A stretch of 64,000 bases of DNA from CAZMXS01 sp964570325 (GTDB taxonomy: Bacteria > Verrucomicrobiota > Kiritimatiellia > CAIQIC01 > CAZMXS01), in assembly GCA_964570325.1 (NCBI GenBank), contig CAZMXS010000003.1, positions 65,588-129,587 of the forward strand, given 5' to 3'. Made by a program: the position numbers and the translations under genes. A model generated the notes under the pieces. The model was given only the letters and a program-made list of their open reading frames with translations. It was not told the origin of the DNA and ran no database searches. Within the stretch, counting starts at the first letter, position 1; every line of letters begins with the position of its first letter. Below are positions 43,282-53,090 of the stretch, one piece after another.

Positions 43282-46200
43282 TTGTACCTTAAGCGCGTCG
43301 AACTGGTGGGTTTCAAGAGTTTCGCGGAGCGGACGAAGTTGGAGTTTGAACCCGGCATGACGGCGATTGTCGGCCCGAACGGCTGTGGCAAGAGCAATGT
43401 GTCCGACGCCATCCGGTGGGTGCTGGGCGAGCAGAGCGCCAAGGCCCTGCGCGGGACGCGCATGGAGGATTGCATTTTCAACGGGACCGACTCGCACAAA
43501 CCATTGGCGATGGCGGAGGTCAGCCTGAGTCTGGCGGACTGTGAGAAGACCTTGGGCACGGAGTTCAACGAGGTGACGGTGACGCGCCGGGTCTTTCGCT
43601 CCGGCGAGAGCCAGTATTTCATCAACAAGACCCTGTGCCGCCTCAAAGATGTGCAGCGGCTGTTCATGGACACCGGCATCGGCATGAACTCATATTCGCT
43701 GATGGAACAGGGCCGGATTGATCAGATTCTCAGCTCGCGTCCGGAGGACCGCCGCGAGGTTTTCGAGGAGGCCAGCGGCATCACCAAGTACAAGGCGGAC
43801 AAGCGCGAAGCAATCCGCAAGCTCGAACACACCGAGGCGAACCTGCTGCGTTTGAGCGATATCATCCGGGAAGTTAAGCGCCAGATCATTTCGCTCCAGC
43901 GCCAGGTCGGCAAGGCCCGCCGCTATCAGGCACTGCAGGAGCAACTCAAGAGTCTGGATGTCTTTCTGGCGCGCGAGCGGTTGGACACGCTGGAGCGCGA
44001 TATCGGGCAGTTGGAGAACCGCCTGGCGTCGCTGACCGAGCAGGAGGAAGCCGTCCGGCAAGATGTCGAGAAGACAGACGCGCAGGCGGCCGAATATCGG
44101 CGCGATCTCTCGATGGCTGACCAGCAAATCGGCGCGGCCATGGAGAAGGCCGGCGCCGCGAAAGCCGGGCTCGACCGCACGCGCGAACTGATTCGCGTCA
44201 ACCATGACCGACTGCGGGAGCTGGCATCCCTCTCCCAGCGCGACAGCCGGGAGATGGAAGAAGCACGCGCGCGCCTCGCCAAACATCAGGCCGATCTGAA
44301 GCAGCACCTCATTGAGCTGGAACAGGCGATTCAGGTGCGCGACGCGGCTGCCCAGGAACTGGCGCAGCACACCGCGAAGCTGGCGCAGCACGAGGAACAG
44401 ACGGAGAGCGTGCGCCAGGTGCTCCACGATCTGCGGAACGCGTCGCTGGATCTTGAAAGCCGGCTTTCCAAGCTGCAGAACGAACTCTATGCCATCGAAG
44501 GCCAGGAACGTTCCACCGAGATTCGCCGCGAGCGGCTGGCGGCGGAAAAGGCCGAAACGGAACGAATGGTGGAAATCTATCAAGCCCGGCTCGCGGACAT
44601 AGACGTTCGCCTGGCGGGGCTGAGGGAGACGGTGGAGCGCCGTCAAGGGCGCGTCCGCGCGATTTCCGGCGAGCGGACCGGCCGCGCGGAAAAGCGTCAA
44701 GCGCTGCAAAAGCAAATCGGCGAACTAACGACCCGCGCGGCATCGCGCCAGGCCCAGGTGGACCTGCTGATTCAGAGCCGCGCGCAGGCGGATGGCTTCT
44801 CCGGCGGCGCGCGCGCGGTGCTGGACCCGGACTCGCCGCTCAAGTTCGATCGCTCCGCGGTGATCGGCTCCCTGGCCGAGGTCATCCACGCCGAGCCGAA
44901 GTATCAGGTCGCGCTCGAAGCCGTCCTGCGCGCCTGGCTGGATGCCGTGGTCGTGCGCGACGGCGCGACGGCGCTGGAAATCATGCGCCAGTTATCCGCG
45001 CGCCGCGAAGGCTCGGCGCGCCTGCTCAGCCTGGCGGGACCGGCCACCGAACCGCCGCTCGACGCCAAAGCGCCCGGCGAACCCCTCATGTTCCATGTGG
45101 ACTCGGCGCCGGCCGCGCGCGCGCTGGTCACCCGCCTGCTGGGCCAGGTCCGCGTCGTGGAACGTATGGCGGAGTTTCCCGCAACGGCGCCGCACGGCAT
45201 GGTGTACGTCACCTTCGATGGCTTGCTGGCGCGCGGCGGCGATGCCTTTGAATATTGGATGCCCGGCGAGCAAGCCGACAACCCCCTAACCCGCCAGCAC
45301 CGGATCAAGGAATGGCAGGCCGAGATCGAAGCCTACCGGCAGGAACTGGAAACCGTCGAGACGGCGTTGCGCGCCATGCAATCCGACGACCAGACCTTCG
45401 AGCAAAGCCTGGAAACGGCTCGGCGCGAATTGGAGCAGGGCCAGCGCGAACTGGCCGTCTGCGAGGGCGAACGCCAGGTGGTGGCGCAGGAGGCGCGGCA
45501 GGCCGCCGAGCGCGCTGAGACCGTAGCCTGGGAACTGGAGACGTTGCAGCAGCAGGCGGCCACGGGCGGAGACCGGCGCGCGCAGATCCTGGGCGAAATG
45601 GACAGCCTGCGCGCCGCTCAAGTGGACACCCGCGCGCGACTGACAAACAAGACCGAAGAGCTGCGGGTGCTGGAAGACGAGCGCGCCACCCTTTCCGCCG
45701 AGGTCACCGACCATCGCATCCGCCACTCCGGGCTGGTGCAGCGCGTGGAACACCTGGAGGCCAATCGGCAGCCGTTGAGCGCCCGCATCGCCGAGTTGGA
45801 GGCGTTGATCCGCGAACGAACGGAAGGCATTGATTCCTACCAGACCCGCATTCGCGAACTGGAGGCGGCCACGGTCGCGGCAGAGGCCCAGATCGCGCCG
45901 CTTGAAGCCGAGGCGCAACGGCAGGAACAGATCCTGGAGGATGTCCGCCGGATTCGCAATGAGAAGACCGCCGTCCTGGCGACCGTGGATGTCGAGCTGC
46001 GCCAGAAGCGCGAGGTTATGGACGACCTGCGCGGCAAGAAGTCGGCGCACGAGATCGAGTTGGCGGAGCAACGGATGCGCCGCCAGAGCCTGCTGGAGCG
46101 CACAACCGGCGCCTATCACATCACGCCGGAGCAAATCGCCGCCCATCCCGAACCGGAATGGGAAAACGGACAGCGCCCCGACCGCGAGGCGCTTGAGACC

Positions 46201-46944
46201 CAGGTGGCCGAGTTGCAAGCCAAGCTCGAATCCATGGGCCCCGTGAACCTGGTCGCCATCGAGGAGCATCGCGAACTGGAGGAGCGCTACGCCTTTTTGA
46301 CTCAGCAGCAGGACGACCTGGTCAAGGCCAAGCAGCAATTGCTGGACCTGATCCGGAAGATCAACAACACCACAACCGAGCTGTTTTCGAGCACGTTCAC
46401 GCAAGTCAACAACCATTTCCAGGAGTTGTTCAAGAAGCTGTTCGGCGGCGGCTCCGCAAAGCTCGTGTTGGTGGACGAGGAGAATGTCCTGGATTCCGGC
46501 ATCGAAATTATCGCCCGCCCGCCCGGCAAGAAACTGCAAAGCGTCTCGCTGCTTTCCGGCGGCGAACGCACAATGACCGCGGTGGCCTTGTTGTTCGCTT
46601 TGTACATGGTCAAGCCCAGTCCGTTCTGCGTGCTGGACGAGATAGACGCCGCGCTCGACGAATCGAACATTGGCCGCTTTGTCAAAATGCTGAAGGATTT
46701 CCTTCTGAACTCCCAGTTCATCGTGATCACGCACAATCGCCAGAGTATCGGCGCCGCCGATGTGCTGTACGGCGTGACGATGGAACAGCATGGCGTCTCC
46801 AAGATTGTTTCAGTCAAGTTCCGCGACCACGAGCAGCGGGCGACGCCCGCGCCGGACGTAGCGGCGCCCGCCACGCCGGCAGACGTCGCGGATGCGGCTC
46901 CTGCTGACGGCCCGGTGATTGAACTGCGCCCGGCAACCGATTAG
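43282..46944 (+). CDS. smc: Chromosome segregation ATPase SMC
   Basis: 1220 residues from the TTG at 43282, which follows AGGGAGGG by 8 bases; the sequence MYLKRVELVGFKSFAERT is the exact start of SMC proteins. The Walker A motif is GPNGCGKSN (31-39). Long coiled coils occupy about 170-500 and 660-1030. A hinge lies at about 503-650 (ending GMVYVTFDG-type). The ABC signature LLSGGERTMTA is near 1090 and Walker B VLDEIDAALDESN near 1115. A 45-residue Ala/Pro/Asp tail after the head is unusual. The minus-strand genes upstream are divergent. scpA and scpB are not nearby. Confidence 0.97.
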   Translation: MYLKRVELVGFKSFAERTKLEFEPGMTAIVGPNGCGKSNVSDAIRWVLGEQSAKALRGTRMEDCIFNGTDSHKPLAMAEVSLSLADCEKTLGTEFNEVTVTRRVFRSGESQYFINKTLCRLKDVQRLFMDTGIGMNSYSLMEQGRIDQILSSRPEDRREVFEEASGITKYKADKREAIRKLEHTEANLLRLSDIIREVKRQIISLQRQVGKARRYQALQEQLKSLDVFLARERLDTLERDIGQLENRLASLTEQEEAVRQDVEKTDAQAAEYRRDLSMADQQIGAAMEKAGAAKAGLDRTRELIRVNHDRLRELASLSQRDSREMEEARARLAKHQADLKQHLIELEQAIQVRDAAAQELAQHTAKLAQHEEQTESVRQVLHDLRNASLDLESRLSKLQNELYAIEGQERSTEIRRERLAAEKAETERMVEIYQARLADIDVRLAGLRETVERRQGRVRAISGERTGRAEKRQALQKQIGELTTRAASRQAQVDLLIQSRAQADGFSGGARAVLDPDSPLKFDRSAVIGSLAEVIHAEPKYQVALEAVLRAWLDAVVVRDGATALEIMRQLSARREGSARLLSLAGPATEPPLDAKAPGEPLMFHVDSAPAARALVTRLLGQVRVVERMAEFPATAPHGMVYVTFDGLLARGGDAFEYWMPGEQADNPLTRQHRIKEWQAEIEAYRQELETVETALRAMQSDDQTFEQSLETARRELEQGQRELAVCEGERQVVAQEARQAAERAETVAWELETLQQQAATGGDRRAQILGEMDSLRAAQVDTRARLTNKTEELRVLEDERATLSAEVTDHRIRHSGLVQRVEHLEANRQPLSARIAELEALIRERTEGIDSYQTRIRELEAATVAAEAQIAPLEAEAQRQEQILEDVRRIRNEKTAVLATVDVELRQKREVMDDLRGKKSAHEIELAEQRMRRQSLLERTTGAYHITPEQIAAHPEPEWENGQRPDREALETQVAELQAKLESMGPVNLVAIEEHRELEERYAFLTQQQDDLVKAKQQLLDLIRKINNTTTELFSSTFTQVNNHFQELFKKLFGGGSAKLVLVDEENVLDSGIEIIARPPGKKLQSVSLLSGGERTMTAVALLFALYMVKPSPFCVLDEIDAALDESNIGRFVKMLKDFLLNSQFIVITHNRQSIGAADVLYGVTMEQHGVSKIVSVKFRDHEQRATPAPDVAAPATPADVADAAPADGPVIELRPATD

Positions 46945-47018
46945 CAAGTCGGGCGCTAAATTGGCGCCGACGCGCCACGTTGGCGCAGCGAGCGAATACC
47001 TATTTGACAGGAGATCGC

Positions 47019-47519
47019 ATGCATCGCTGGATGTCCGTGATGGATCAAATGCTCACGCTGATCCTGGGTCAGCCCGGTTCAGCGGCTCAAAAAATCGTCA
47101 CCGCCGTCGTGGCCGCAGTGATCATGTATCTGGCCCTGAATAAAACGGGGAAAGCTTTTCGTCTGGGACGCACTGGTCCGGTTTACGGTCTTTTCACGAT
47201 GCTGTTCGGCGCGATCGCGGTTCTGGCGGCCATGGCGGCGGCCAAATTGTGCCTGCCGCAATGGAATCAGGCCGGCCTGCGCCTGTACATCCTGATCGCC
47301 AGCGGCGCAGCGGCGTCGCTGCTGCTGGCGGTCCCCATAATCTGCGTCGTGCAAAAGGGTAATTACCTGGCCGCGCTGATGACCTGGCTGATCGGCGTCG
47401 GCGCTTTCGCGCTGACGGTGGCCATTCTGGGCGGGATCTTCCAGGCCGTCGCCAGCGGCGGCCGGGATGCCGGCCGCGCGCGCGAACGCCGCCAGGATTT
47501 CGAGCGGGTTTTTCAGTAG
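47019..47519 (+). CDS. Four-helix membrane protein of unknown function
   Basis: 166 residues from the ATG at 47019, chosen because AGGAG lies 5 bases upstream. Four hydrophobic helices are visible (about 24-41, 54-76, 84-108 and 114-140), with a short charged C-terminal tail (GGRDAGRARERRQDFERVFQ) predicted to be in the cytoplasm. I do not recognise the family. It is the second gene after smc on the same strand (75 bases), followed by a 63-residue ORF and a flagellin-like gene, so an envelope or motility role is possible but unproven. Confidence 0.7.
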   Translation: MHRWMSVMDQMLTLILGQPGSAAQKIVTAVVAAVIMYLALNKTGKAFRLGRTGPVYGLFTMLFGAIAVLAAMAAAKLCLPQWNQAGLRLYILIASGAAASLLLAVPIICVVQKGNYLAALMTWLIGVGAFALTVAILGGIFQAVASGGRDAGRARERRQDFERVFQ

Positions 47520-47651
47520 GCTCGTCGGCCGGCGGCAAAAATGACGTCGGGGCCGGCGCATGACCTGTGGATGTTAAGTATTCTCTGATCGCGGCCGAAT
47601 CATTAGCTAAAGGCTAAAGTAAATCTGTTTTCCGACCGCGAAGGAGAGCAA

Positions 47652-47843
47652 ATGGATACCCCGATTGGCGCGACCGTCGAAGCCGGCTTGAAACAGCTCG
47701 GACGAATGGCTCAAACAGCGATTGATTCCTCGATTGAAACGGCCAAGAAACAGCTTGTCGCTGAAGCAGAGGTCCAACAGCAGAACGCGGAAATGGGGCA
47801 GACCAGGATGGCCGAACAGGCGACCATCAACTTGTTTGCCTGA
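47652..47843 (+). CDS. Small protein, possibly motility-associated (63 residues)
   Basis: The ATG at 47652 has AAGGAG 5 bases upstream, so this short gene is likely real. It is an amphipathic, fully helical protein with Q/A-rich heptads (QLVAEAEVQQQNAEMGQTRMAEQ). Size and location beside a flagellin gene recall small 'putative motility protein' families such as YjfB, but sequence similarity is not clear. A very strong hairpin follows the stop at once. Confidence 0.6.
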   Translation: MDTPIGATVEAGLKQLGRMAQTAIDSSIETAKKQLVAEAEVQQQNAEMGQTRMAEQATINLFA

Positions 47844-47849
47844 TTCCAC

Positions 47850-47891
47850 CGGTTCGGCGCGCGGGTTCCCGCCGTCCCGCGCGCCGGACCG
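47850..47891 (+). terminator. Strong GC hairpin after the 63-residue gene
   Basis: An 11-bp perfect stem CGGCGCGCGGG (47855-47865) with CCCGCGCGCCG (47876-47886), extended by CGG/CCG beyond a 2-base bulge. A second small stem with a T-run (TGCC-GGC-GGCA-TTTTTT, 47915-47931) follows and makes a conventional terminator. Together they separate the small gene from the flagellin-like gene. Confidence 0.6.
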
Positions 47892-47914
47892 CTTCTCCCA
47901 CCGCCACCAACGGA

Positions 47915-47931
47915 TGCCGGCGGCATTTTTT
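47915..47931 (+). terminator. Rho-independent terminator-like stem plus T6
   Basis: TGCC and GGCA form a short stem across GGC, followed by six T's. Short stem, so moderate support. Confidence 0.4.
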
Positions 47932-48027
47932 GCCCCGCCGCGCCGGGCTCTTTCTTGCTGCGGGTAAACCTGCCGCGCATTTCATCCGAATACCGAATTA
48001 AGGACGCTTGGTGATCGGACGGAACCG

Positions 48028-48984
48028 ATGCAGATTTACAGCAACATACCCGCCTATGCGATCTGGAAAAGCTACGCCTATAACGTCAATGCCTTGAGTA
48101 ATTCGATGGCGCGGCTTGCATCCGGCCTGCGCATCCGCAACGCCGGCGATGATCCTTCCGGCCTGGCCTTGAGCGAGCGCCTGCGCACCCAGTACCGCAA
48201 CACCGCGGCGGCCGCCACCAATGTCGAAAACAAACTTAATTACCTGCGGACCGCTGACGCCTGGCTCCAGCGGATGTACGATATTATGAGCCACATGGAG
48301 GAACTGGCCATCACGGCCAACGATGGGACCAAGTCGGCCGCCGAGCGCGCCGACCTGCAGATCGAGTTTCGGGAGATGCAGGAAGAAATCCAGCGGATCA
48401 CCAGTGGCGCCACGGCCGCCGGCAAGTTCAACGGGCTCTACCTCTTTCGCGGCGGTAACGGCGTTCCAATCCCGACCGGCGATCTGGTCCAGTCAGGCGC
48501 CCTGCGTCTGCAGGTTGGGCCCGACAGCAACCAGATCTTCACGGAAGAAGCCATCAACCTCACCACCACCAATTTCGCGCTGATCGGCTCATACACCACA
48601 TACAGCTATGGTTCCATCAACATGACCCTGCTGGGATCCAGCCATCATTCGGTGCGCTGGGCCAGTCTCATCGCCGGCAATTATCTTTCGATTTCGCAGC
48701 AGACCAACGCCTCGGCCGCGATTCCAAAAATCAGTCTCGGCATTGACCATATCAGTTCAAAGTTGGCGCTGATCGGCGCCGAGATGCTGCGGATGGAGTA
48801 TACTCTCGGTGGCTTGCGGGATTACGAGGAAAACACACGCGCGGCGGAAACGCGCATCCGCGCGGTGGACGTGGCCTGGGAAACCACACAATTCGCCAAG
48901 TACCTGGTCCTGACCCAGATCGGAACCGCCATGCTGGCCCAAGCCAATGCCCTGCCCTCCACCGTGCTGACTTTGGTACGGTGA
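48028..48984 (+). CDS. Flagellin-like protein
   Basis: 318 residues. The N-terminal D0/D1 region is a clear flagellin match: NALSNSMARLASGLRIRNAGDDPSGLALSERLR, then helices with LNYLRTADAWLQRMYDIMSHMEELA. The C-terminal D1/D0 helices end ETRIRAVDVAWETTQFAKYLVLTQIGTAMLAQANALPSTVLTLVR. The central domain (about 145-240) is very short. Flagellin or a hook-associated/structural homologue is likely. No flagellar hook, motor or export genes are in the window. Promoter class is unclear: no obvious sigma-28 sequence was found. Confidence 0.9.
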   Translation: MQIYSNIPAYAIWKSYAYNVNALSNSMARLASGLRIRNAGDDPSGLALSERLRTQYRNTAAAATNVENKLNYLRTADAWLQRMYDIMSHMEELAITANDGTKSAAERADLQIEFREMQEEIQRITSGATAAGKFNGLYLFRGGNGVPIPTGDLVQSGALRLQVGPDSNQIFTEEAINLTTTNFALIGSYTTYSYGSINMTLLGSSHHSVRWASLIAGNYLSISQQTNASAAIPKISLGIDHISSKLALIGAEMLRMEYTLGGLRDYEENTRAAETRIRAVDVAWETTQFAKYLVLTQIGTAMLAQANALPSTVLTLVR

Positions 48985-49288
48985 GCATCGGGAAGCACTT
49001 GGTGCCCCGCGCGACCGCCGGGTTGCCACAAAATCAACTCCAATAGACATCAAAAGAGACATTTGGCATCCCGAAGTCCCGTCCGCCGCGGCGGCTGGAT
49101 GAGCCGTCGCTTTTCGGGCACGCCAAGCCGACGCGAAGATTCATCAACCGCCTGTTGGGAACAGACGGTTTTCGAATGACAAGCCGGAGCCGGACCGAGT
49201 GCGCGCGCGACCCGCGTGCAGACAAGCCACTCGCTTACGCTCGAGGGTACGAACCGCTTATGCCACCCGCAAGCGGGTCAACCCCCGT
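48985..49288. other. 304-base gap between convergent flagellin and glycan genes
   Basis: I see no convincing gene. A hairpin ACCCGC-AA-GCGGGT (49265-49278) lies 10 bases from the end of the minus-strand glycan operon and may end its transcript. The rest is unremarkable. Confidence 0.5.
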
Positions 49289-51295
49289 TTAGTTGGCCGG
49301 CGTGATGGTGCCCGCGAACTCTGATCCGGCCGGCTCAAAACGACCGGGGTTCTTGCCCAGCAACAGGTCGCGGCGCGCAAATGGGAAGAAGTCCGCGCGC
49401 GCCCCATAGACCATCTGCCCTTCCAGCGCGATGGTCAGCACGCCATTGGCCTGATCCAAATCCATATCCACGCGATAGGGACGGTTGGGCATGATCGTGA
49501 AGGTCACGCCCTCATTGGCCGGCCGCCCGGTATGATTATGACCAAACGTAACCCGATGGCCCGGCATGTAGCGCACATAGATGACGTCGCTGGCGCCTGG
49601 CCGGCCCGCGACGATGATCGGTTCGATCTCCGACTTGGATGGCTCAACAAATGTGATCCGAAACTCCATCGGTTGCTGCAAGGCCATCCACCGCATACCG
49701 TCGCTCCAATAGAAACCGTCGCGGCCGGGCGTGACCCAGAGATCGCCGGCCACGGGGTACAGCGGCGGCCTCGGATCAGTATGCACGGCGGGGGCCTGTA
49801 GACAGCCGGTGTACTGCTTCATGGTTTTCATCCACTTGGGGTTGTGCATGCTGAAATGATCCTGTTCGCCGCTTACGGCCAGCAACAGTCCGGCCAGGCA
49901 GGTGTAGGCGCCCGCCGCGCCCACCAGCGTCTTGAATAACCGGTTCAACCACTTCTTACCGACGACGAACACGTGTAACTGCCACATGCCGATGACCGCC
50001 AGCATCACCAGGCACGGAACAAAATCCGCCAGGTAACGGTTGGTGGAGGACACCAGTTGCATTGGACCGACGGCAGCCAGGCCGGCCGCGCCGAGTAATC
50101 CCACCACCAGCCAGAGAACAGAACGCCCAGCCGGCGCGCCAACCGGCCGACGGCGCCAGGCCGCCAGGACAACCGGCACAATAGCCAGCCAGATGAAGGG
50201 CGCTACCTTTAGAATTCCGGTGGTGGGTTCCTTGACGAAATAGCGGGCGGGGAGTGTGAAATCCGCCGGGAAGGCGTTGGGCATGTAAAACGGCTCGACC
50301 ATGAATGGGAACTGTCGAATCCACATCACCGGGCGTAAAAAATAAGAATAAAGATTGGGCCATACATAGGCGCCGGAGATCAGAACTCCCTCCGCCGCCA
50401 GTTTGGGTCCGTTGAAATCGTTAACTTGATATTTGTAACCAAACTCCAACGGCGATCCAAAACGGACATAATTGTAAGTGGCCAAGGCCATGCCGCCGAT
50501 CGCCAGCGGGATCAGCAGAGCCGCCATATTGCGCCAATCGAATCGCAGCCACTTCTCGCCGGGCGCACGCCGCCACAACTGCCAAAACACGACCGCCGCG
50601 ACCCAGACGATGGCCGGGGCCAAACTGACACGCGAGGCCACAGCACAAGCCCAGCACAGACCGGCCAGCGCCAATCGCCACCAGCATGGCCGCTCACGTT
50701 CCAAACCGATCACGGCCAGATAAAATCCACCCAATAGGAAACACTGCCCGCCGGCAATCGCCGCCTCATAAACCGCCGGGCGGGCCAGCAGCCAAAGCAT
50801 CGCCGTATTCAAGACCATCACCAGAATCCCCAGGATAACGGTCCAGCGCGGCGCCGCCGGATAAAAGCGCCGCCAGGCCGCCAGCACCAGCAGCGTCGCG
50901 AACGCCTGCGCCCCCAACATGAAGATGAACACCAGCGGCGTGTCGCTGACGTATGGCGCAATGCCGATGGCGCGAATCAACGCCACGAGCAATCCGGGCA
51001 GCGGACCCCAGTACATGTAGTACTTGCCGTTGAAGAGCACGCCATCACCATAAAACTCCGCCTTGGCGGCGCGCCGCGCCGCGTCGTCGTAGGGATCCGG
51101 CAGCGCCAGTAGCGCCGGCGCCGGATCGAAAGTAAGGTGCGTCTGCCCGGCCAGGAAAGCGTCCGCCATGACCTGAAAACGCTCCGACCACGGAACCCAG
51201 CGCGTCCATAAGCCCGCGGTGACCACCCACCAGTAGATAACCGCCGTCAACAGCATCAATCCGAATACAATCAGTTGCCATTTTTTCGCATTCAT
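49289..51295 (-). CDS. Membrane glycosyltransferase-like protein (PMT/GT-C type)
   Basis: 668 residues from the ATG at 51295, whose ATGA overlaps the GtrA stop. About 11 membrane helices occupy residues 5-450. The region between helix 1 and 2 has FDPAPALLALPDPYDDAARRA and then FNGKYYMYWGPLPGLLVALI, the pattern of mannosyltransferase-like GT-C proteins. A soluble C-terminal domain of about 190 residues (VTPGRDGFYWSDGMRWM onward) is beta-rich. Last gene of the glycan operon. The sugar and the acceptor are unknown; protein or flagellin glycosylation is one option. Confidence 0.85.
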   Translation of the reverse strand: MNAKKWQLIVFGLMLLTAVIYWWVVTAGLWTRWVPWSERFQVMADAFLAGQTHLTFDPAPALLALPDPYDDAARRAAKAEFYGDGVLFNGKYYMYWGPLPGLLVALIRAIGIAPYVSDTPLVFIFMLGAQAFATLLVLAAWRRFYPAAPRWTVILGILVMVLNTAMLWLLARPAVYEAAIAGGQCFLLGGFYLAVIGLERERPCWWRLALAGLCWACAVASRVSLAPAIVWVAAVVFWQLWRRAPGEKWLRFDWRNMAALLIPLAIGGMALATYNYVRFGSPLEFGYKYQVNDFNGPKLAAEGVLISGAYVWPNLYSYFLRPVMWIRQFPFMVEPFYMPNAFPADFTLPARYFVKEPTTGILKVAPFIWLAIVPVVLAAWRRRPVGAPAGRSVLWLVVGLLGAAGLAAVGPMQLVSSTNRYLADFVPCLVMLAVIGMWQLHVFVVGKKWLNRLFKTLVGAAGAYTCLAGLLLAVSGEQDHFSMHNPKWMKTMKQYTGCLQAPAVHTDPRPPLYPVAGDLWVTPGRDGFYWSDGMRWMALQQPMEFRITFVEPSKSEIEPIIVAGRPGASDVIYVRYMPGHRVTFGHNHTGRPANEGVTFTIMPNRPYRVDMDLDQANGVLTIALEGQMVYGARADFFPFARRDLLLGKNPGRFEPAGSEFAGTITPAN

Positions 51296-51780
51296 ATTGA
51301 CCCCACCGGATATCTGCGAGCCACCCACCAGGTTTTGATTTTCTCCGCAACTCCCAATTTCTTGAATGAGAAGAATTTCATGTGCAGAAAATTATAGATA
51401 GTTGTCAGGCCGATCGCCGCCAGATGGGCCAATATGCGGGCCTGGCTTTCTGACATCAGCGTCCGACCCAGCGCGTAGTACAGCCGCATGCAGCACCAAG
51501 CCACGGCCGAAGCCACCAAAATGGCGCCCCCCGTAGAAATCAGAAATTTGACGAATTGGTGAACACGATGATCGTCGAACGCTTTGAACGAGTAAAAGCG
51601 ATTGAGCGCAAAGCTGACCACGGTGCCGGCACAGAAGGCCAGCGCCACGTTCACGGTGTAATACGGACAAAACATCTGGAAAAAAAAGCGGCTGAAAAAA
51701 TTCACGGTCGCGGCGATGCCGCCGACAACAAGGAAACGGACGAACTGCGGCGTCCAGAAAATGCCAATCAAGCGCCTCAT
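51292..51780 (-). CDS. GtrA-family membrane protein
   Basis: 162 residues with four membrane helices and the GtrA pattern FVRFLVVGGIAATVNFFSRFF at the start and LNRFYSFKAFD between helices 2 and 3. GtrA proteins help move polyprenyl-linked sugars across the membrane for surface glycan modification. It overlaps both neighbours by 4 bases, which strongly supports one operon with the FAD enzyme and the PMT-like enzyme. Confidence 0.92.
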   Translation of the reverse strand: MRRLIGIFWTPQFVRFLVVGGIAATVNFFSRFFFQMFCPYYTVNVALAFCAGTVVSFALNRFYSFKAFDDHRVHQFVKFLISTGGAILVASAVAWCCMRLYYALGRTLMSESQARILAHLAAIGLTTIYNFLHMKFFSFKKLGVAEKIKTWWVARRYPVGSI

Positions 51781-53075
51781 GATGGTTTGGCGCTATTGAT
51801 CCGATCAGCGAGCGCACGGCTTCGGCGCAACACCTCGTCCGTGTTTATATAGTCAAACTCGCCGAAACGTCCGAGCAGGTCTATCCCAACCTCGCGGAAC
51901 CAGGCGTGAATACGCGGCAGGTGCTCCATCCGCCGAACGTCATGGACCACATAGCCATAGCGCATATTGGTGATATCCGTCACTATGACGTCCCGCTGGT
52001 TGATCACCCCGGCCTGATCCAGCTCCTGCACCACGCGTTCGATCAAGACGGCATCCGACACCCCGGACAACTCATGGCCCTGTGGCGGCGTCGTGATCTC
52101 GGTCATGATCGAGGACTTGCCCGGGGGTACGGTATACGGACTGAAATATCCCATATAGCAAATCCGGTGTGGCGTAATGGCGGGATCCGGCACATAGACC
52201 GCTGTCTTATCCAGCAGCGAGGGGTTGTTGACGCCGATCAAGATAATCCGAACCATGTTGTAGCGCAACGCGTCTGCCGCGCGCCGCACATCCGCCGGCG
52301 CCTCCTCGAGCATATGCACCACTTCCATAATTGGCAGGGTGCTGACAATCCGATCAAAACACTCAGTCCGCCGGCCGTCCGATACTTCCCACCCCGCCCC
52401 TTTTTTTCGAATCGCGCGTACTTCAAAATTGGTCTTGATGACGGCATCCGGTGTCGTTTTCACCGCGGCCTTGACCAACGACTCAATCCCGCCGTGCTTC
52501 GGATACCGGAAATTCAACTGATGAGTGTAGCCCTCGGTTTCAAACCCCAGCGCGGACTTGACGATGTCCTCCAGCGGCGGGCGGGGCAACCGTTCAATCC
52601 AAGGTTCGAGGGCCAGTTCCTCAGGGGACAGTTTCCATATCTTGGTGTTATACGGAATCAGGTACTTGCCGGCGATGCCGTTGCCGAATGTATAGAGCAG
52701 CCAGTCCTTGAAATTAACCGGCTTGGGGTTTTCGTTTTTCAGATAACCGATCAGGCAGTCGTAGATATCTTCCCGAGCCAACTCGCCTAACCCGTTTTCA
52801 AACGGGTATTTCACATACTTCCCCTTGAAAAGCACCTTGTTATTGCGCCGCTGGAACAGAATGTTGTCGCCAAGCAGTTCTTCAACGACCTTCATAATCA
52901 TGTCGTTTTTGGAGAACAGAATATGACCGCCAATATCATAGAGAAAACCATCCTTGCCGAAAGTCCGGCACAGCCCCCCAATCCGGTTCTCTTTTTCGAG
53001 CACCGTGCTGGGACAGGTAAGCCAGGATTGCAGGCTGACGCCGCTCAAACCGCCGCCGAGGATGCCGACATGCAT
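51777..53075 (-). CDS. FAD-dependent amine-oxidase-fold enzyme (UDP-galactopyranose mutase/protoporphyrinogen oxidase-like)
   Basis: 432 residues. A Rossmann FAD motif GILGGGLSGVS begins at residue 4, followed by EKENRIGGLCRTFGKDGFLYDIGGHILF, the hallmark of the NAD(P)-binding/UDP-galactopyranose-mutase-like branch. Further segments include YPFENGLGEL, IPYNTKIWKLSPEEL and RYPKHGGIESLV. Context in a glycan operon favours a sugar-nucleotide-related or polyprenyl-glycan role over porphyrin chemistry. It lies 15 bases after the GT2 gene and overlaps gtrA by 4 bases. Confidence 0.82.
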   Translation of the reverse strand: MHVGILGGGLSGVSLQSWLTCPSTVLEKENRIGGLCRTFGKDGFLYDIGGHILFSKNDMIMKVVEELLGDNILFQRRNNKVLFKGKYVKYPFENGLGELAREDIYDCLIGYLKNENPKPVNFKDWLLYTFGNGIAGKYLIPYNTKIWKLSPEELALEPWIERLPRPPLEDIVKSALGFETEGYTHQLNFRYPKHGGIESLVKAAVKTTPDAVIKTNFEVRAIRKKGAGWEVSDGRRTECFDRIVSTLPIMEVVHMLEEAPADVRRAADALRYNMVRIILIGVNNPSLLDKTAVYVPDPAITPHRICYMGYFSPYTVPPGKSSIMTEITTPPQGHELSGVSDAVLIERVVQELDQAGVINQRDVIVTDITNMRYGYVVHDVRRMEHLPRIHAWFREVGIDLLGRFGEFDYINTDEVLRRSRALADRINSAKPS

Positions 53076-53090
53076 GGGATCCGCCTTCCC

